64,000 nucleotides of DNA, taken from Rhizophlyctis rosea. Taxonomy: Eukaryota; Chytridiomycota; Chytridiomycetes; Rhizophlyctidales; Rhizophlyctidaceae. The translations under genes and the position numbers were made by a program. The stretch's first letter is position 1; the number at the start of each line of letters is the position of its first letter. The stretch spans positions 1-64,000 of the forward strand of contig JADGJC010000161.1 of assembly GCA_027596075.1 (NCBI GenBank), given 5' to 3'. The notes beneath the pieces are model-generated. The model saw only the letters and a program-made list of their open reading frames with translations. It was not told the origin of the DNA and searched no databases. Below, one piece after another: positions 34,216-49,250 of this stretch.

Positions 34216-35105
34216 GCTGCGTCTGCAAGGATTTACATCGCAAGATCGCACGAGCTGGCGACTTTGCGGCAAGCCATACAGCGAGTTTGGATCCGTGGCA
34301 TCCAAAGCGAGGATAATTATGGTGGAGCGAGGCAATTTAAGCTGAGCGGTATGTTCTTCCGTGTTCAGTTCTCTACCCAATACCCTCTCAGCTTAATGCA
34401 CATCAACATTTTTCATAGGTAGACCATGGCGCGTGTTCGTCGGCAAGGCAACGAACACTCCAAGGTGTACTCCTTCCATTTTCCCGCATCGCAAAGCTTT
34501 GAGGAGTTTGGAGGAGAGAACATAGGAAGGATGTAATGACGGAGGAGGTCATCACCAACCGGGTGCCAGGAGGCGGGACAAGCGTGAAAGAAGTTGTCGA
34601 GCTGGTCCGGCCAAGGCAGCGAAGCCGTCCCAGCACGGCAACTCATGGCCCACATTCTCCGCCACCTTCTCACCTTGGGCTGGCAACTCCTTGTCACAAC
34701 GGACATTTCGAAAAAGGAGTTTGACAAAGACACCGTGTTCTTCAACGCGTCCACCCGGATCCATCCGCCTCCCTTTGCAGCATATCATTCAATCGATCTG
34801 ACCGCCTTCGTCTAATTGACGGCTCGCCGGAACTTCGGGGTGCGATTCATGAAACAATCTCAACCAAATGGCCGAAGGGGTTGCAGGAGTTTATCATGTA
34901 TGACGGTCATCCGGAGTGGAAGTTCAGGGGTAATCCATGGTGGGCGAATGGGGAGGAGACAGTGGCTGCCCGGGTGTTTTTGACGAGGTTGATTGAGGCT
35001 ATCATGAGGGGCGGGTATGTAGTTTATGCGTCGGTGGATATTAGTCAAGGAACTGGGGAGCATGCAAATGAACTTGATACATGGATTTCGAGAAGGGTTG
35101 GGTGA
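34216..35105 (+). pseudogene. Probable pseudogene of a fungal two-repeat protein of unknown function
   Basis: Three pieces join in phase: up to 34349 (donor GTATGT), 34419-34432 (donor GTGTTC, weak) and from 34594. They read ...WIRGIQSEDNYGGARQFKLSG, RPWR, and then SEAVPARQLMAHILRHLLTL, GWQLLVTTDISKKEFDKDTV. Near 34788 the frame must shift to continue as SDRLRLIDGSPEL, LQEFIMYDGHPEWKFRGNPW and ETVAARVFLTRLIEAIMRGG, ending in SRRVG and stop. The two halves are an internal duplication (GxPW...GxExVxAR...L...G...DIS). I recall this pattern from many fungal hypothetical proteins, without a known function. The frame break, with missing residues before SDRLRL, has no GT-AG intron to explain it, so decay or a sequence error is likely. 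The 5' end is not defined. Confidence 0.6.
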
Positions 35106-35346
35106 TTAATGAAGAGACGTTGTCTACGCTGGCCCTGGGTTTCGTGATTCACTTTTGCTTCCGACGGTTGTCCTCTCCTTGACAGTCGTACATTTGTCTT
35201 GGCGGCTCTGGAAAAAACTGACTGGTGTATAGCGGTTGTGCACATTGGGTACATCAAGTTCTGAGCGAGAGCAGATGAAGTCGCTGCTGCAGTTCATTGC
35301 GTGCGAGACAGGAAAAAGGCTCGAGCTCTGGCAAACAATGATGTTG

Positions 35347-35402
35347 GCTGTTCAGCTTGCTTTTCTTACAAAGCGCTGTTCAGCTTGCTTTTCTTACAAA
35401 GC
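35347..35402. repeat. Perfect 28-bp tandem duplication
   Basis: Two identical, adjacent 28-base units (35347-35374 and 35375-35402) beginning gctgttcagcttgc. Perfect identity implies a recent event or an assembly artefact. Not inside any gene I support. Confidence 0.95.
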
Positions 35403-37457
35403 GCACGCGCGGAGTCGTACATTTAGGCATCTGATTCTGCCCAACGAAGCACAGGACCAAGCCTACGGACCGGCCAGAAATGGCAGAAGTCGCCGGGAGC
35501 ACTCAACCCGGGATACAACACCCTTTCATTGGAAATGTGCATGAGTCCCAAAACATCACATTCAGTGCTCGCACCAGCACCATTCTCAAGTGGAAAAAGA
35601 GTGACGTCGGACAGCATTACCTTATTGATCAACAGGGGGCAGTTGTATGCATCTTGGCAAATCATCATGCAAACCCTCCGTAGCCTACCTACAACTATTG
35701 TAGCGACAGGGTTGTCAAACAAATAGATGATGCATGGATCCTGAGCGTGACCTGCGTTGACAGACGTCCTGATCTGAAGTCACCACATCAGAAGACAGTC
35801 ATGGGCGGGATGAGTCCGCAAGTGAGGGAGAAATGAGTCCTCACATCCAAAAATGACGATTGATACAACGTGGAACATCATTTCTGGGGGCAAAAACCGT
35901 ACGTTCGAATTATCTCCAATAGTGAGGTTACGCACGACGGATTTCCTCCATTTTTGACCTTCGCCCACTTGGTGGCACATGCACATCCTTAATATGCATT
36001 TTATTACGCCCACAAAATTCCTTCAGAAGGGTACTTCCCTGTAAGCTCACCCAAAAAGGGACACGGACTCCAAACTTGGACACGTGGAGGTCGACCTGTC
36101 GCTCTCCTACTCATCCATACACGATTCCTAGGCATGCAACTGAAATTGGCACTTCTGCCCCAGTCCTGTTCCATATTGCTGCCGTCCTAAACTCAAAAAA
36201 CAAATCCCATACCCGTTATCGGACAATCTAGGGACGACACCTTCGGGCATGTCGATGCATTCCAGATCAGGACCTACCATCTTTCGATTGGAAATGAGCG
36301 GTCCCAACCTCATTCAAAGGAACATTATGTGCACTATCAGCCGACTGTCTGAGCGCAGAGGGCTCAGATTGAAGAAAATGTAGTTGGCGACGGCGGGATC
36401 TCAGTATTCTCAATCCAAGTTATCCATTATGCATACTGAGTATAACTCAGAAGCACTAGAAGCAATAGAAGCCCCTTCCTAGCACTCGTTATTCGCATCC
36501 TTCCTTGGTAAGTCATTATTCGCAACAGACGACTCAATCGCGACATCCGAAATCCCGTCAGAAACCTGCATGTCCACAATCTCATCCAAAAAGTGAGGGT
36601 GCACCGTCCGCTAATCCGGGCATTCCAAATGATCGGCACTTCTTGCCATGTCGTTTTGTGAAGTTGAAAGAGTGAACTGTCAAACTCAAAGAAGATATCC
36701 TCCAACTAGACCACGTAGTTCCCAACTCCCAAAAAAACGGAACCCATTTTGCGAGCGTGGTTATACTTCGAAAGGCGACGGCTGGTCAAAACGTCGTGGT
36801 TGACAGAGATACAGCTAGCCATATGGCATATTTGTCATGTTGACATCAAACGCGATCACACTCTCGTCGACGCATTCACAACAGGGGAGAGTAAGCTGAC
36901 GGCGGCGGCGGCGGGCCGCCCTGAACATGTTGGCCCGCCTGCGAAAGAGGTGACTTCGGATGTTAGTACGCCTCCAGTCTTTGGGGTACTTCTTGTCTGT
37001 AATCTTTTTTTTTGTCGTATCAAAGTTCAGTGAAGAAAGGAAGCGTGTCACTGCGGGGAACTGAACAGACAGCGGACGTAAAAATGGGAAGCCCGGTATT
37101 TAAGACCAAGAAAATAGTCAGGTAATATTTGACTCACAAACCTTCATCACAACTCACATCAGCCTGGTTTGAAATCCCGTAGGTGGGAATACATAACTCC
37201 AAATCACATTACACGCAACAACTGTTCGGCAAGAGTTAAAAACGTCGACCAGCACACCGGGATTAGGGATTGCTGCAATGCGCACTGAAAGGGTCATTGG
37301 AGAAGAAAAAAGAACGCACAATCGTCCGAGTACGGAGGGGCAGTGTGGTAAGCAATACGCAGATCACCGCACATATTCAATCATTTCCAATGCACCGCAA
37401 CCAGCAAGAGCAGCAAGACAAACCCTTTCTTGGCGGCAAAGTGATGCCACCAATCCT

Positions 37458-37517
37458 NNNNNNNNNNNNNNNNNNNNNNNNNNNNNNNNNNNNNNNNNNN
37501 NNNNNNNNNNNNNNNNN
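37458..37517. other. Assembly gap (60 N)
   Basis: Sixty consecutive N, followed immediately by a run of ten C, so the gap probably arises at a homopolymer or low-complexity tract. Confidence 1.
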
Positions 37518-37925
37518 CCCCCCCCCCCTCATACCAATCAAAACTTCCGCAACCTCACAAAAAGGAATTGAGGAAACCTTTACTACCCGAATCCAACCCC
37601 CTTCCCATTTCCGGGATGGAAGATGAGTTTGAATGATGGTTTGGTTGACTGTCAACAGACATTACAGACAGGTTGACCTTCGACAGACGGTTGATGCCCA
37701 ACCATTAGTCAGCTCTGACCTTGGATGAAGAACATGACGAACTCTTGTTGTGACTCGTCGGATAGTATGTAAGTCCAACCTCTTGAACCGAGAAACAAAT
37801 GTACGGCCAGAGTTCCGCCAGCCTCTCAGTCAGCTCTTTGCATGTGGAAGGCATTTTCTGCAAAACGCGGACTCCACAAAGAAACGCAAGCGAAAAAAAG
37901 GTGAATATCAGGACTCCCTTGGTGG

Positions 37926-38008
37926 ACTGACTTTTTGCGGGTTGTTTGCGGCTCTGGTGTGCTTCGGACTGATTTTTTGCGAGTTATTTGTGGCTCTGGT
38001 GAAGAAGA
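37926..38008 (+). repeat. Imperfect 42-nt tandem repeat coding for hydrophobic units
   Basis: Two adjacent 42-base units (starting 37926 and 37968, each 'actga-tttttgcg-gtt-tttg-ggctctggtg'). The period is a multiple of three. The plus frame through them (37750-38064, 104 codons) reads LTFCGLFAALVCFG then LIFCELFVALVKK, two similar hydrophobic stretches flanked by Lys/Arg clusters. Possibly a small membrane protein, but start context and homology are lacking, so I list only the repeat. Confidence 0.6.
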
Positions 38009-38308
38009 CTAGAAAGAAGGATGAGGCAAGAGCAGTCTTAGGCAATTCTCTCAAGCATCCATAAACATGCTCCAGAATTGCTCTTTCACCCACTGGTATC
38101 CTCCACAGGGTGGTCTACAGGTCTTGATATGCACACGGAAAGAGGCCCAATCGCCCCCTTCCCAAATTGTATTCCGTTAAAAACGAATAAATGTAAAACA
38201 AAACACTAGAGGATGAAAAAAAGACACTGCTACCCTAGCGAGCGCCCCACCCTCCACCTACAACCCCTCCCTCCTATGAGGAACAAAACCCTATCTATAC
38301 AAAAGAAT

Positions 38309-40827
<2,519 letters not shown>

Positions 40828-40845
40828 TGTTATGATTTCCACCCG

Positions 40846-41218
40846 CTAAAAGTGTGGGAAAGAGAGCGTGAGCAAATATGTTAGTGACGAGATCGCGAGA
40901 TGACTTTGTATGGGAAAATCAATGGGAAGGAGGTACGACAAGCACGGAGTGAATGGGCATTCATCGCCATACATATGAACGCAGCATGCTACACTACACA
41001 CTACTACATACCTTGTGATATGTATCGGATAGCGCTATGGTGTAAGTGAAGATTGCAAGTGGGGAGGTTGGTAGTGGAAGTCCTCTTTATAGATTCTGAT
41101 CTGATTAGGTGGGACACTGCAACCTGCATCACATTGGCCATCACACCGCATCACCCCCGCGTTTACGCCACACCCGCAGGCTGACCCCACAAGCCCACTG
41201 GTGGATTCATTTGATTGG
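40846..41218 (-). promoter_or_regulatory. BiP promoter with TATA box, 5' UTR intron and ERSE-like element
   Basis: On the minus strand: CTATAAAG at 41092-41085; a donor AAG|GTATGT at 41012/41011; and a pyrimidine-led acceptor TTTTAG at 40847-40846, 19 bases before the ATG. Together they fit a transcript starting near 41060 with a 166-nt intron in the leader. Further up, 41218-41200 reads CCAAT, nine bases, CCACC. This differs by one base from the mammalian ER stress element (CCAAT-N9-CCACG). Several other CCAAT boxes lie between 41240 and 41290. Function is inference. Confidence 0.5.
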
Positions 41219-41392
41219 TCGACGCATGAAACGTAAGCAAGAAGACACCAAGCCTCTCAGGGTTGGGATTGGGCGATTGGTTGGAATTGGTGGCACAGTA
41301 TTGCATTGACACGTGTGAATATGGGGTGCACCCACCTCTGAATTACCAAATTTGGCGAAATTTCATTTGAGACGCGTCAAAAATTTCGGTGA

Positions 41393-41585
41393 GGTTCGTG
41401 GCTCATCTGGTGGCATCCACTTTGTCAGTGCACACATCTTGCCCGCCGTATGCTTATGAATTGTTATCTGCAGCTTCCATTACTTCATGCAATCACGTTT
41501 CGCACATTACGATGGACTCCATCCAGCCGTTGCGGTCGCATCAAGAATGACAAGTGCATTGACGTGAAAGGCCGAGCCTCGCAAC
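41393..41585. repeat. Diverged dispersed repeat E, copy 1
   Basis: Shares with 49003-49250, in the same order and orientation: an identical block 'cgtggctcatctggtggcat'; 'tatgaattgt' against 'catgaattgt'; 'attacttcatgcaatcacg' against 'attatttcatgtgatcatg'; and 'agccgttgc', 'aatgac' and 'cattga' blocks. The other copy is about 55 nt longer, through an insertion after the first block. Confidence 0.75.
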
Positions 41586-44500
41586 GTACTTAATTTCACA
41601 TCAACTTGAGGCACTCGGATGAATTGTTGATCTTTAGTTACTGCCAAGGCATTCAAGGTGAACAAACGGGATGTTTGATTGTTAGTCCGGATTCTTGCGC
41701 CTTGTCGGAATCCATCTATCTAGCTTCCACTTCATGCGAAAGCATATGTGTAATCCCTGGACAAAAAGGACTTATCCAACCTGCGGACGACACGAGCCGA
41801 GGGCTTCTCTGACTCGTACAGAGAAATGTCAATGTGGATCCAAACACATCCAAGGAAAGTTGAAGTCATTCTTGAACGAGAATGCATCCATTCCCAACTC
41901 CTCCGTTGATCTCTGTTCAAATTTGCAACATCTGAGATCCTTTGATACTCGAGGTACACAAGGGCTGGAACAACTGGATAGATCTGATAGGACCCCAACA
42001 CGCGTCAGAAACTTACCATTGCCCGCTCAAGGAGGGGAGCTTATATATTCCGCTCTTCCTCAACTTTTAGAGTCGGCGTAATATTTCTTTTTCATACTGA
42101 TTGCGCATGTTGTGTTTCGCTGAAACCAAAGTATCAGGAATCGAGACCGTTAAATCGCGATATCAGGCGTCTATGCACAGTCAGGATTTTCAGCTGGTGT
42201 GACGTGCCCCAGTAGTTGCATGAGGCCATCGTGTAAGTAGATCAAAATCCTTTTGTGAGGCCGACGGCACCTGTGCAATGTGCTTGCATCCCTTTGTTGT
42301 TCACCGGCAAAACCTAATACGATATTTCAGAACTGATTGCCAATGCCCCAAAGAGAAAAGTGCTCGGAAGCTGGAAACATTGACAGTCGCTGTATTTGAT
42401 TTCAATCTACCATTTGAGACGTGAAAGATATCCTCTTCGGACTTTCGCCACCCTCGTAGTTGTATAAAGGAGCCCACAGCGAAAACTATAACGACATCCA
42501 CTTAGTTCATATGCAGGCGCCAGCATTGGGAAAGAAACACTGCTTCTGGCAGAAGACGAGCTTGAGCAATATGGGCATGTGCGCATAAGACTCAAACTCG
42601 AGAAATCACAACCCTCTTTCAAATTTGGAGGTTGATTATAGGACACTTTGGCGTCGTGACGCGCACACCTCACCAGTCGTTATTGCCCGCACCTAGACGC
42701 TGTCAAATGCAATAGTCACGAGATGGCAGCTGCGTTGCAGTGATAGTTGTTTTACGGAGCCTTCCCTGAGTTCGTACTGTTCGATTTTCTGATTCCAATT
42801 GGGATGAGGTTGGTAGGAAATCGACGATGATGGACTGTGCCACCAAATGATGACGTAAGCAAACACCCCCACCCACCGCAACAAAATTCCCCAACCGCCT
42901 TGCCCATGATGCCTTGCGCATGATTTCCAACCCAGGTGTTCTTGAATCTTCTTGACGCCCGTGGAGTTTATGAGGCAAAGGCAGGTCTTCTTTTTTTTCA
43001 TATTCACCTCATTCAAATGCAGGCATACGTAAATGACTCCATCATCCGAACCATCTATTGAAACCACAGTCATCCCCAAAGAAAAGAATTGCGAATTGAT
43101 AGGTTTCTCATTTGCTTGACGCCCTTCGTTTTTCCAGCTAAACATTGTACGGTTTCAAGTCACGCGGTGTTTCCCCAACAGATTTCTTTTGTTTAAAAAA
43201 CATACCGCGAAATAATGAATCGCACGTATTCGAGTCTTGCAAGAAAGCTGGAACTTCCTGGAACATGTGTGCACCATGAAGGTACATGAATCTCCAGGAT
43301 GTATCTTGTGATACGCATGCCCTCATCAGCATAGTAGGTAATGACTTCCAGAGTTTATTCCCAACCCCTTCTCTGACAATGCCGAATGGTTTTTTTTGCT
43401 TTGCTTTTCATCCTCACCTCGAACTCGAGTTGAGCAATTGAGAAGCAAAAAAAGGACCGCAGCCAACGAGACAAAATTCTATGACAGCCTGTCACGGCCA
43501 AAATACTGAGTAAGGTATACCAAATTCAATGCATTATACCCGTGTGAGCTTATAGTGAGCAAGCTAGAGGCACTCGATTCTGGATGGGTACGATCACTTC
43601 CTATCCCATACCTTCAGTACATCATGTGCCGCTCCTTTGTTGTTCTGTTGAGCGATGCTTGCATCTTCACTAACATGAGGTCAACCATTGTGAAGTTCTG
43701 CTTTCTTTTTGGCTCCGCAGCGGACATCGTTGCAGCACTTCACTCGGGGAGGACTCTCTGCAGGGTTGGCATTCTTTCATACTTAACACTTGATTGCGCA
43801 TGCTTAGCGTAACCCCAGAAAAAGAACAGAAATCTGAGGGACTTTTGTGAAAGATCTCATGGCACTAACTGTACAATGCGACTCGGAGTCCATCACGATG
43901 TAGGGTTTTGAACAACGAATGTGGGCGAACGCTATCAATGAGCAATCTTGGGTATAATGGGACGCCACCACCCAAAGTCCATTACCTCTTCAGAGCGCAA
44001 TGTGTGATCACCGAAATGCAAGGATGACATGGGCTCCAGGGCATCGTCCCAACGCCTTTTTCTTGCTATAACGGTACTCCTTTTCTCCCTCCCTTTCCCC
44101 CGTGGGCCCTCTCATTTATCCGACACATTTGACTGAGCCGCAAAGATTTTGTGCCCTGGTCCTTCTCAGGCACGCTGCTTTCAGATTGGAATACTGGTAC
44201 ATGCATGCCTGACTTCATGACCTGCAAGGCCAACGCAGCCAACGCACTCTTTTGATAAACGAGACTCCCGTCGTTCTTTTTGTTTGACTTCCGTCAATCA
44301 TCGCGAGATATCATCATTTTGCGCCACACAAAGCACCGTGCGGTGGAAATAGGAGTCCCCTGCCTTTGCGGACGATAGCCCGCTTGAGTTCGATTGCCAT
44401 AGAAATAACGGAATCGTCGGAACAGTATGTAGGCTGCGAGAGGGTCATGGCAAAAAATGACGATATGGAAACACTTCATCCGGTTGGATGAGAAGTCGAG

Positions 44501-47500
44501 CGATTCTCCTCTTCGTTACTCATGAGTCTCATGCATGGACGCTGATATTTGAAGTCTTATTCTGATAAGAACTGCAGGAGCATTCGGGTCATCGCAACAG
44601 CGACGCTTTGATGACTAGATATTCCCGTCTCCGCGGAATGGTTCCATGCGCAAAGTTCTGAAACAACTTCAATCAATGAATGGTAGGAGTCCGCGCTGAC
44701 ATCAACCACGTCGAATTTAATGTAGATAGATGCGAAGCAGATCTTTTTGCAAATTTTGCCGCTTTTCGGGCTGCCATCGGCCTTTGAAAAGATCTCAGAA
44801 TTTTACATGCATCAATGCACGGATCAACACAAAAAGACTTTCATCCACATGGGACGCAGACGGCTGTCAAGCTGGGTAACTTCTGATGATCAGCCCACAA
44901 CCTTTTGACTGGGTGCGACACTCATATACGGCGATGGAACGATCATATGAACCTCAAGGGCGGCCGCTGGAGGGACGTTCGGCAAAGTCCTTCTGTTATT
45001 GGAATCGGTAATGCTGACAGCAGAGCTTGACATATTGGCGGCAATTTCGTTGCGGCAGGCACTCACGGGTATCATAAGCCAGGTTAGAGTGTGATAGAGG
45101 TATTTCCCGCCACCTCAAACCTTGATGTGGTTGATGCATTCAATATGTCCGACCAAAAAGAAACCGTACGTGTTGTACCCATCATGCACTCCGGAACCGT
45201 GAGTACCTGATATCAGTGCTGCTGGCATTCCGAGACTCAAATCAATTGTATCGTAGTCGGTACAAAATCCATCATGTCACACAGACCGCTTCACTTTCTA
45301 TCTCTCAAGCTCAGATGCTGTGAGATTTGTTTCCTGTGCCTTCCCGAAAGTCGGTACTTCTTGAACAACCGCTATGTAACTTGGAAGCTATCATGATGAC
45401 GTCCTTCACTCCAGCGAGTGCATGTCCGACGAAGTCTGGCAACGATGAACCACAGTCTTGGACGCATATCAAATCAAAGGGCACAGTGGGCATTGTTGAC
45501 AAGTCCACAACCCTGTCCATGTCTCATTCTCTGTGGATGATGCAGAGTCTTCCAAAGCGTAACGTTTTTGCGAGTGACGAACGCGGTTGCGCTTTCCTTA
45601 TCGGACGATCCTGCAAATGAATCATGGTCAAACACTGTTCTAACTCCTTTTTTCCTCTCAAACATCGTTATGATGGATCGAATTCAAACCACCCTCCGCA
45701 CAGCAATTTGTGTGGAATTGATTATTGATTGCCCAGACAGTCTCACAAAGTCGTTGCATACTGAGCTGAAGCCGACTAACATCGCCGCAGCCAAAGATTA
45801 CCAAGACGGTCTGTGCAGATGCAAAAAGGATATGACTCACATACGGAGAGGCGACGGCTTTTGCACGCAGTTGTGGGACTGAAAGATAGGGCCTAGGTGA
45901 CATGTAGGCTGCAGTTGCTTTCAATGACCATCCAGACCCTTTTCCCTGGCGCGCGTCATGCTATGAGCGGTAGATGCATTGCAGCTAACGATTACGTGTC
46001 TTGTCGTCCTCAGTTAGCGGTTCTTGGATGCTCATATTGGTACATCCTTGCAATAGTCGAAATCAACGCTGACAAGATGGATTGTGTCAAAGGCCATCGA
46101 GTACCCACTCTTTGCACGTTTGATCTCAGAATTACACTTACATGATGCCACAAAAATAAATGTAAACTTGCAGAGGTTCGAAGCAGGTTGTTGTGCTGGT
46201 GGTGGTTTGCGCACAGCGCACGCCGTCGAATGTATGCATGTTTGGGCGGATTGAAAACCAACTATTATTTGAAAGTGTCCGATTGCATCATTTGAATGGC
46301 ATAAGAAGTTGTTCCGTGGAGCTTGCATTGATTTACAGCGGGGACTCATCCAAATCAAAAGATAACGGCTGTAACCCGCTCATGGTGAAGTTGATTGATG
46401 GATCCCCTGTTTCTCTTGACCCCAAGTAGCGCCAATGTCAAGGATGTACGCCATACTTTGCCACTACGGCGGCGCTTTTCAGTGGAAAAGGTAGATCACA
46501 GGGGCAGAAGGAGAAGAGAATGAGGTTGAGTTAACCGAAATCGGATGACTGATCAACTTGTTCCTGGCCCTGACGAGGTTGCCGTGGAGGAGGGGCAAGA
46601 AACGAAGGAAGTTTCGGGGAAGTGGAAGATGTTGATCAGTCCACGATTATCCCCAGGCAACAGCGCATTGGGTATGCTCATGCACAGTGGAATGCGCCAT
46701 GATTTTGGCATCGGCCATGGTTGCACGGTTCCCCGTCAAATCCGTCAAATGAATTTTGTTGAGTTGGACTCCATGGTTGGCACCGCACTTGATACGTGCG
46801 CAAAAAGAATACCTCAGGATACCAAACGTCCGAAACTAAGCTTCAGAGCTGCTTATCATGACTTATCTGCATGTTGCGAATCACAGCTTTATTGTTGCAC
46901 ATTTTGCAAGACGACCGCCCCGTCTCAGCAGTTTGCAGGACATTGCCAGTCCAGAAGTTCGAAGTCACTGCATTGACGATCCCGTCAGGCCATAACAGAG
47001 AAGAAAGAGGTCAATGGGTTCAGCATCAAAAGCCTCTTGTCGCCGACAGAATTTCTGATACATTGCTGTTTGGCAAGGGCAATTAGCAATGTCAGGATGG
47101 CATGGTCTGGCGGCCGCTTCTCCACTACACAGTTCGCACAGTATTGATAGAACATTTTTTCGCAAATGACCGTCGGGGCCATGCACCAGGTGATGATCAG
47201 TTGAGCGTTGAAGAAGCTTTGCAGTAATTGATTCTTCCCCTACAAAGTTCTCTTACCCAACCATCATGCAGCGAATTTGAATCCAGCCCACGCAAGGGTT
47301 ACTTCACTCCGCACAACGCGAGGTGAGCACTGAGGTGTTGGCGGATGGTGCGTCAATTCATGTATGAATTCAACTCTATTCGTTCGCTGACTCGCTACTT
47401 CTTTAACTGCGGAATCATATGGAGATCGATGACGATGATGGTCATTAAGAAAACCATTGAGACCACGTCTTCCTTGCACAGTTGAACATATGAACCGTGT

Positions 47501-49002
47501 ATCCGTCAGTTGTGTAAGACGATCTGCCAAAGTGGTCAGGGACAGATTTAGGTGGTCGGCAATCGCTTTTTCTGTTGCCGCGAAGATGCTCCCTCTTGCA
47601 TTTCGTCTTATATACACAGTCATGAGTAGAACGAGCAACCATTCGAATATTGCTTCTCAATGAATATGGAGCATGACTTGAGAAGGCATGATTAAGCGTG
47701 GCAATGGTCGGCGAAGCAAGGCGATGATTCAATAGGACCAAAAAATCAACGATCGCAACCGCGCCCGATCAAGAAATGCAGCATTGAGATGCCGCGCGAT
47801 GCCACGTAGAGGTTGTGCGGACAGCTTTCGGTGCTGTAATTCAAACCGCTTACAGGAACAGATGTATCAGAACATGCAATGGCTGCAGTCACTTGCATTT
47901 GCCAAAATTCATGACTCGCTGATTGCACAAGAACTGTTGGCAGGCAGATGGTCACGGCGTGCTTAGCAGATGGCTTACTTCTTCCATCATATTTTTCTAA
48001 TACATAGCTTTGCTTGACAGCCAAAATAACCCAAATGGCAAGAATAAAGGTGGCTGCGGTCGGCTATAATGCGCGCTTTCAGTGAGCTGGCCCAGTTCAG
48101 GTAGATAAAGTTGTGGTAACCCCATGTTGGTGCTACTGTCCGGTGAAGATGTCATGTCCATTTCAAGGTGTCTATTTGAAATCAAAGTTCTCGTTTAGTA
48201 TCACGAACAAGAGAAGTTAGTGTCATACTTGCACAGGCCTTCGTCCAGTGGATGCTCTGCAATACGTCTACCTTCACTTTCTTTGTTTGCTTTTGCTGAC
48301 TGTACTGTGATGACATCAATTCGTTGCTACATCCGTTCTGACAATGGGACATAGCCCTCTCCTAATGCTGTGCATTCAATGGGTGACATCCCAAACCCCT
48401 TGCATACATAGAAACATAACATAGAACATACTCCTTGCTATTGACTTCATGACTGTGCCAAGTTGGCTTTCGCATAGAGTCATGGTTTCAAAAGGTTACG
48501 GATGTCACCCAATTTCCTTCTTCCCCCATTCCTGTCTGTCTGCAAGGCCGGGCGCTTGGATGTCAACTATCAGTTGTCGTCTCTCAGTTATGAATGATCT
48601 GAAAAGTGAAAATGCACTCAACATGCTTCGTGACTTGTGTGGTGTCGTCTACCAGTGAGGGTGCTTGCGGCCGTGACACCGGCTGCGAACATTTTTGGGT
48701 CGCACAGTTGTCTGCTCCAATTTGCAATTTGGAAACATCCGTAACATTGGTGGTGCGAGGTTTGCGACGACGCATCGACCCTCATCCACTGCATCCCACA
48801 GGTTTCAATATATGCCTTCGCAAGACAGTGCCGTTACGACATCGAAAGCTGACCTCATGCGCAGTTCAATTGTTCCTCAGGGCTAGTGAGAGGTATGTAT
48901 GGATTGGTGCAACGTCAAAGTGTGTGCATGTCTCAGTTTCACCATCGTGATCAGGAAGTGCATACGCCCTCACGCAAGGTATCATTGATTTGAGTGCGTC
49001 GT

Positions 49003-49250
49003 GGCTCATCTGGTGGCATCAACATTATCCACTATTCAGGATTTTTCCATCGGTATTCGCACCCATTTGTTTTTATGGAGCTGCATACTTCGCTTTGTTT
49101 GGCTGCGTACACCATTCATATCATGAATTGTCAGCTGACACGGCATTATTTCATGTGATCATGGTTTGCACATCAGGGCGTACTTCACCGAGCCGTTGCT
49201 ATTGCAACAGGGATGACGGGTTCATTGAGGCTCGGATGTGCGCGCTTGAA
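49003..49250. repeat. Diverged dispersed repeat E, copy 2
   Basis: Partner of 41393-41585, roughly 7.6 kb away. No terminal repeats, target-site duplication or long open frame could be recognised, so its nature (non-autonomous element or decayed gene) is open. Confidence 0.75.

Larger units (their letters stand above)
35106..38308. other. Gene-poor stretch with possible decayed coding segments
   Basis: On the minus strand several open segments look coding-like in composition without joining: 35423-35722 (with LSDVTLFPLENGAGASTECD), 35780-36013 (with FLPPEMMFHVVSIV, vaguely F-box-like), 36128-36313 (ISNRKMVGPDLECIDMPEG) and 36480-36705. In the last, the frame must change near 36610 to continue as HPHFLDEIVDMQVSDGISDV. 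I cannot assemble a gene. It may be one or more degraded genes. The region also holds the 60-N gap and the 42-nt repeat. Confidence 0.35.

Noticed and set aside
41606..41812. Weak resemblance to the end of a Ty1/copia RNase H domain (CALSESIYLAS)
   Set aside because: Only a few residues agree with the usual ALSSTEAEY pattern and there is no polymerase or integrase remnant nearby.
46545..46976. 143-codon plus-strand open frame
   Set aside because: Composition not convincing and no recognisable motif; no neighbouring exons join in phase.
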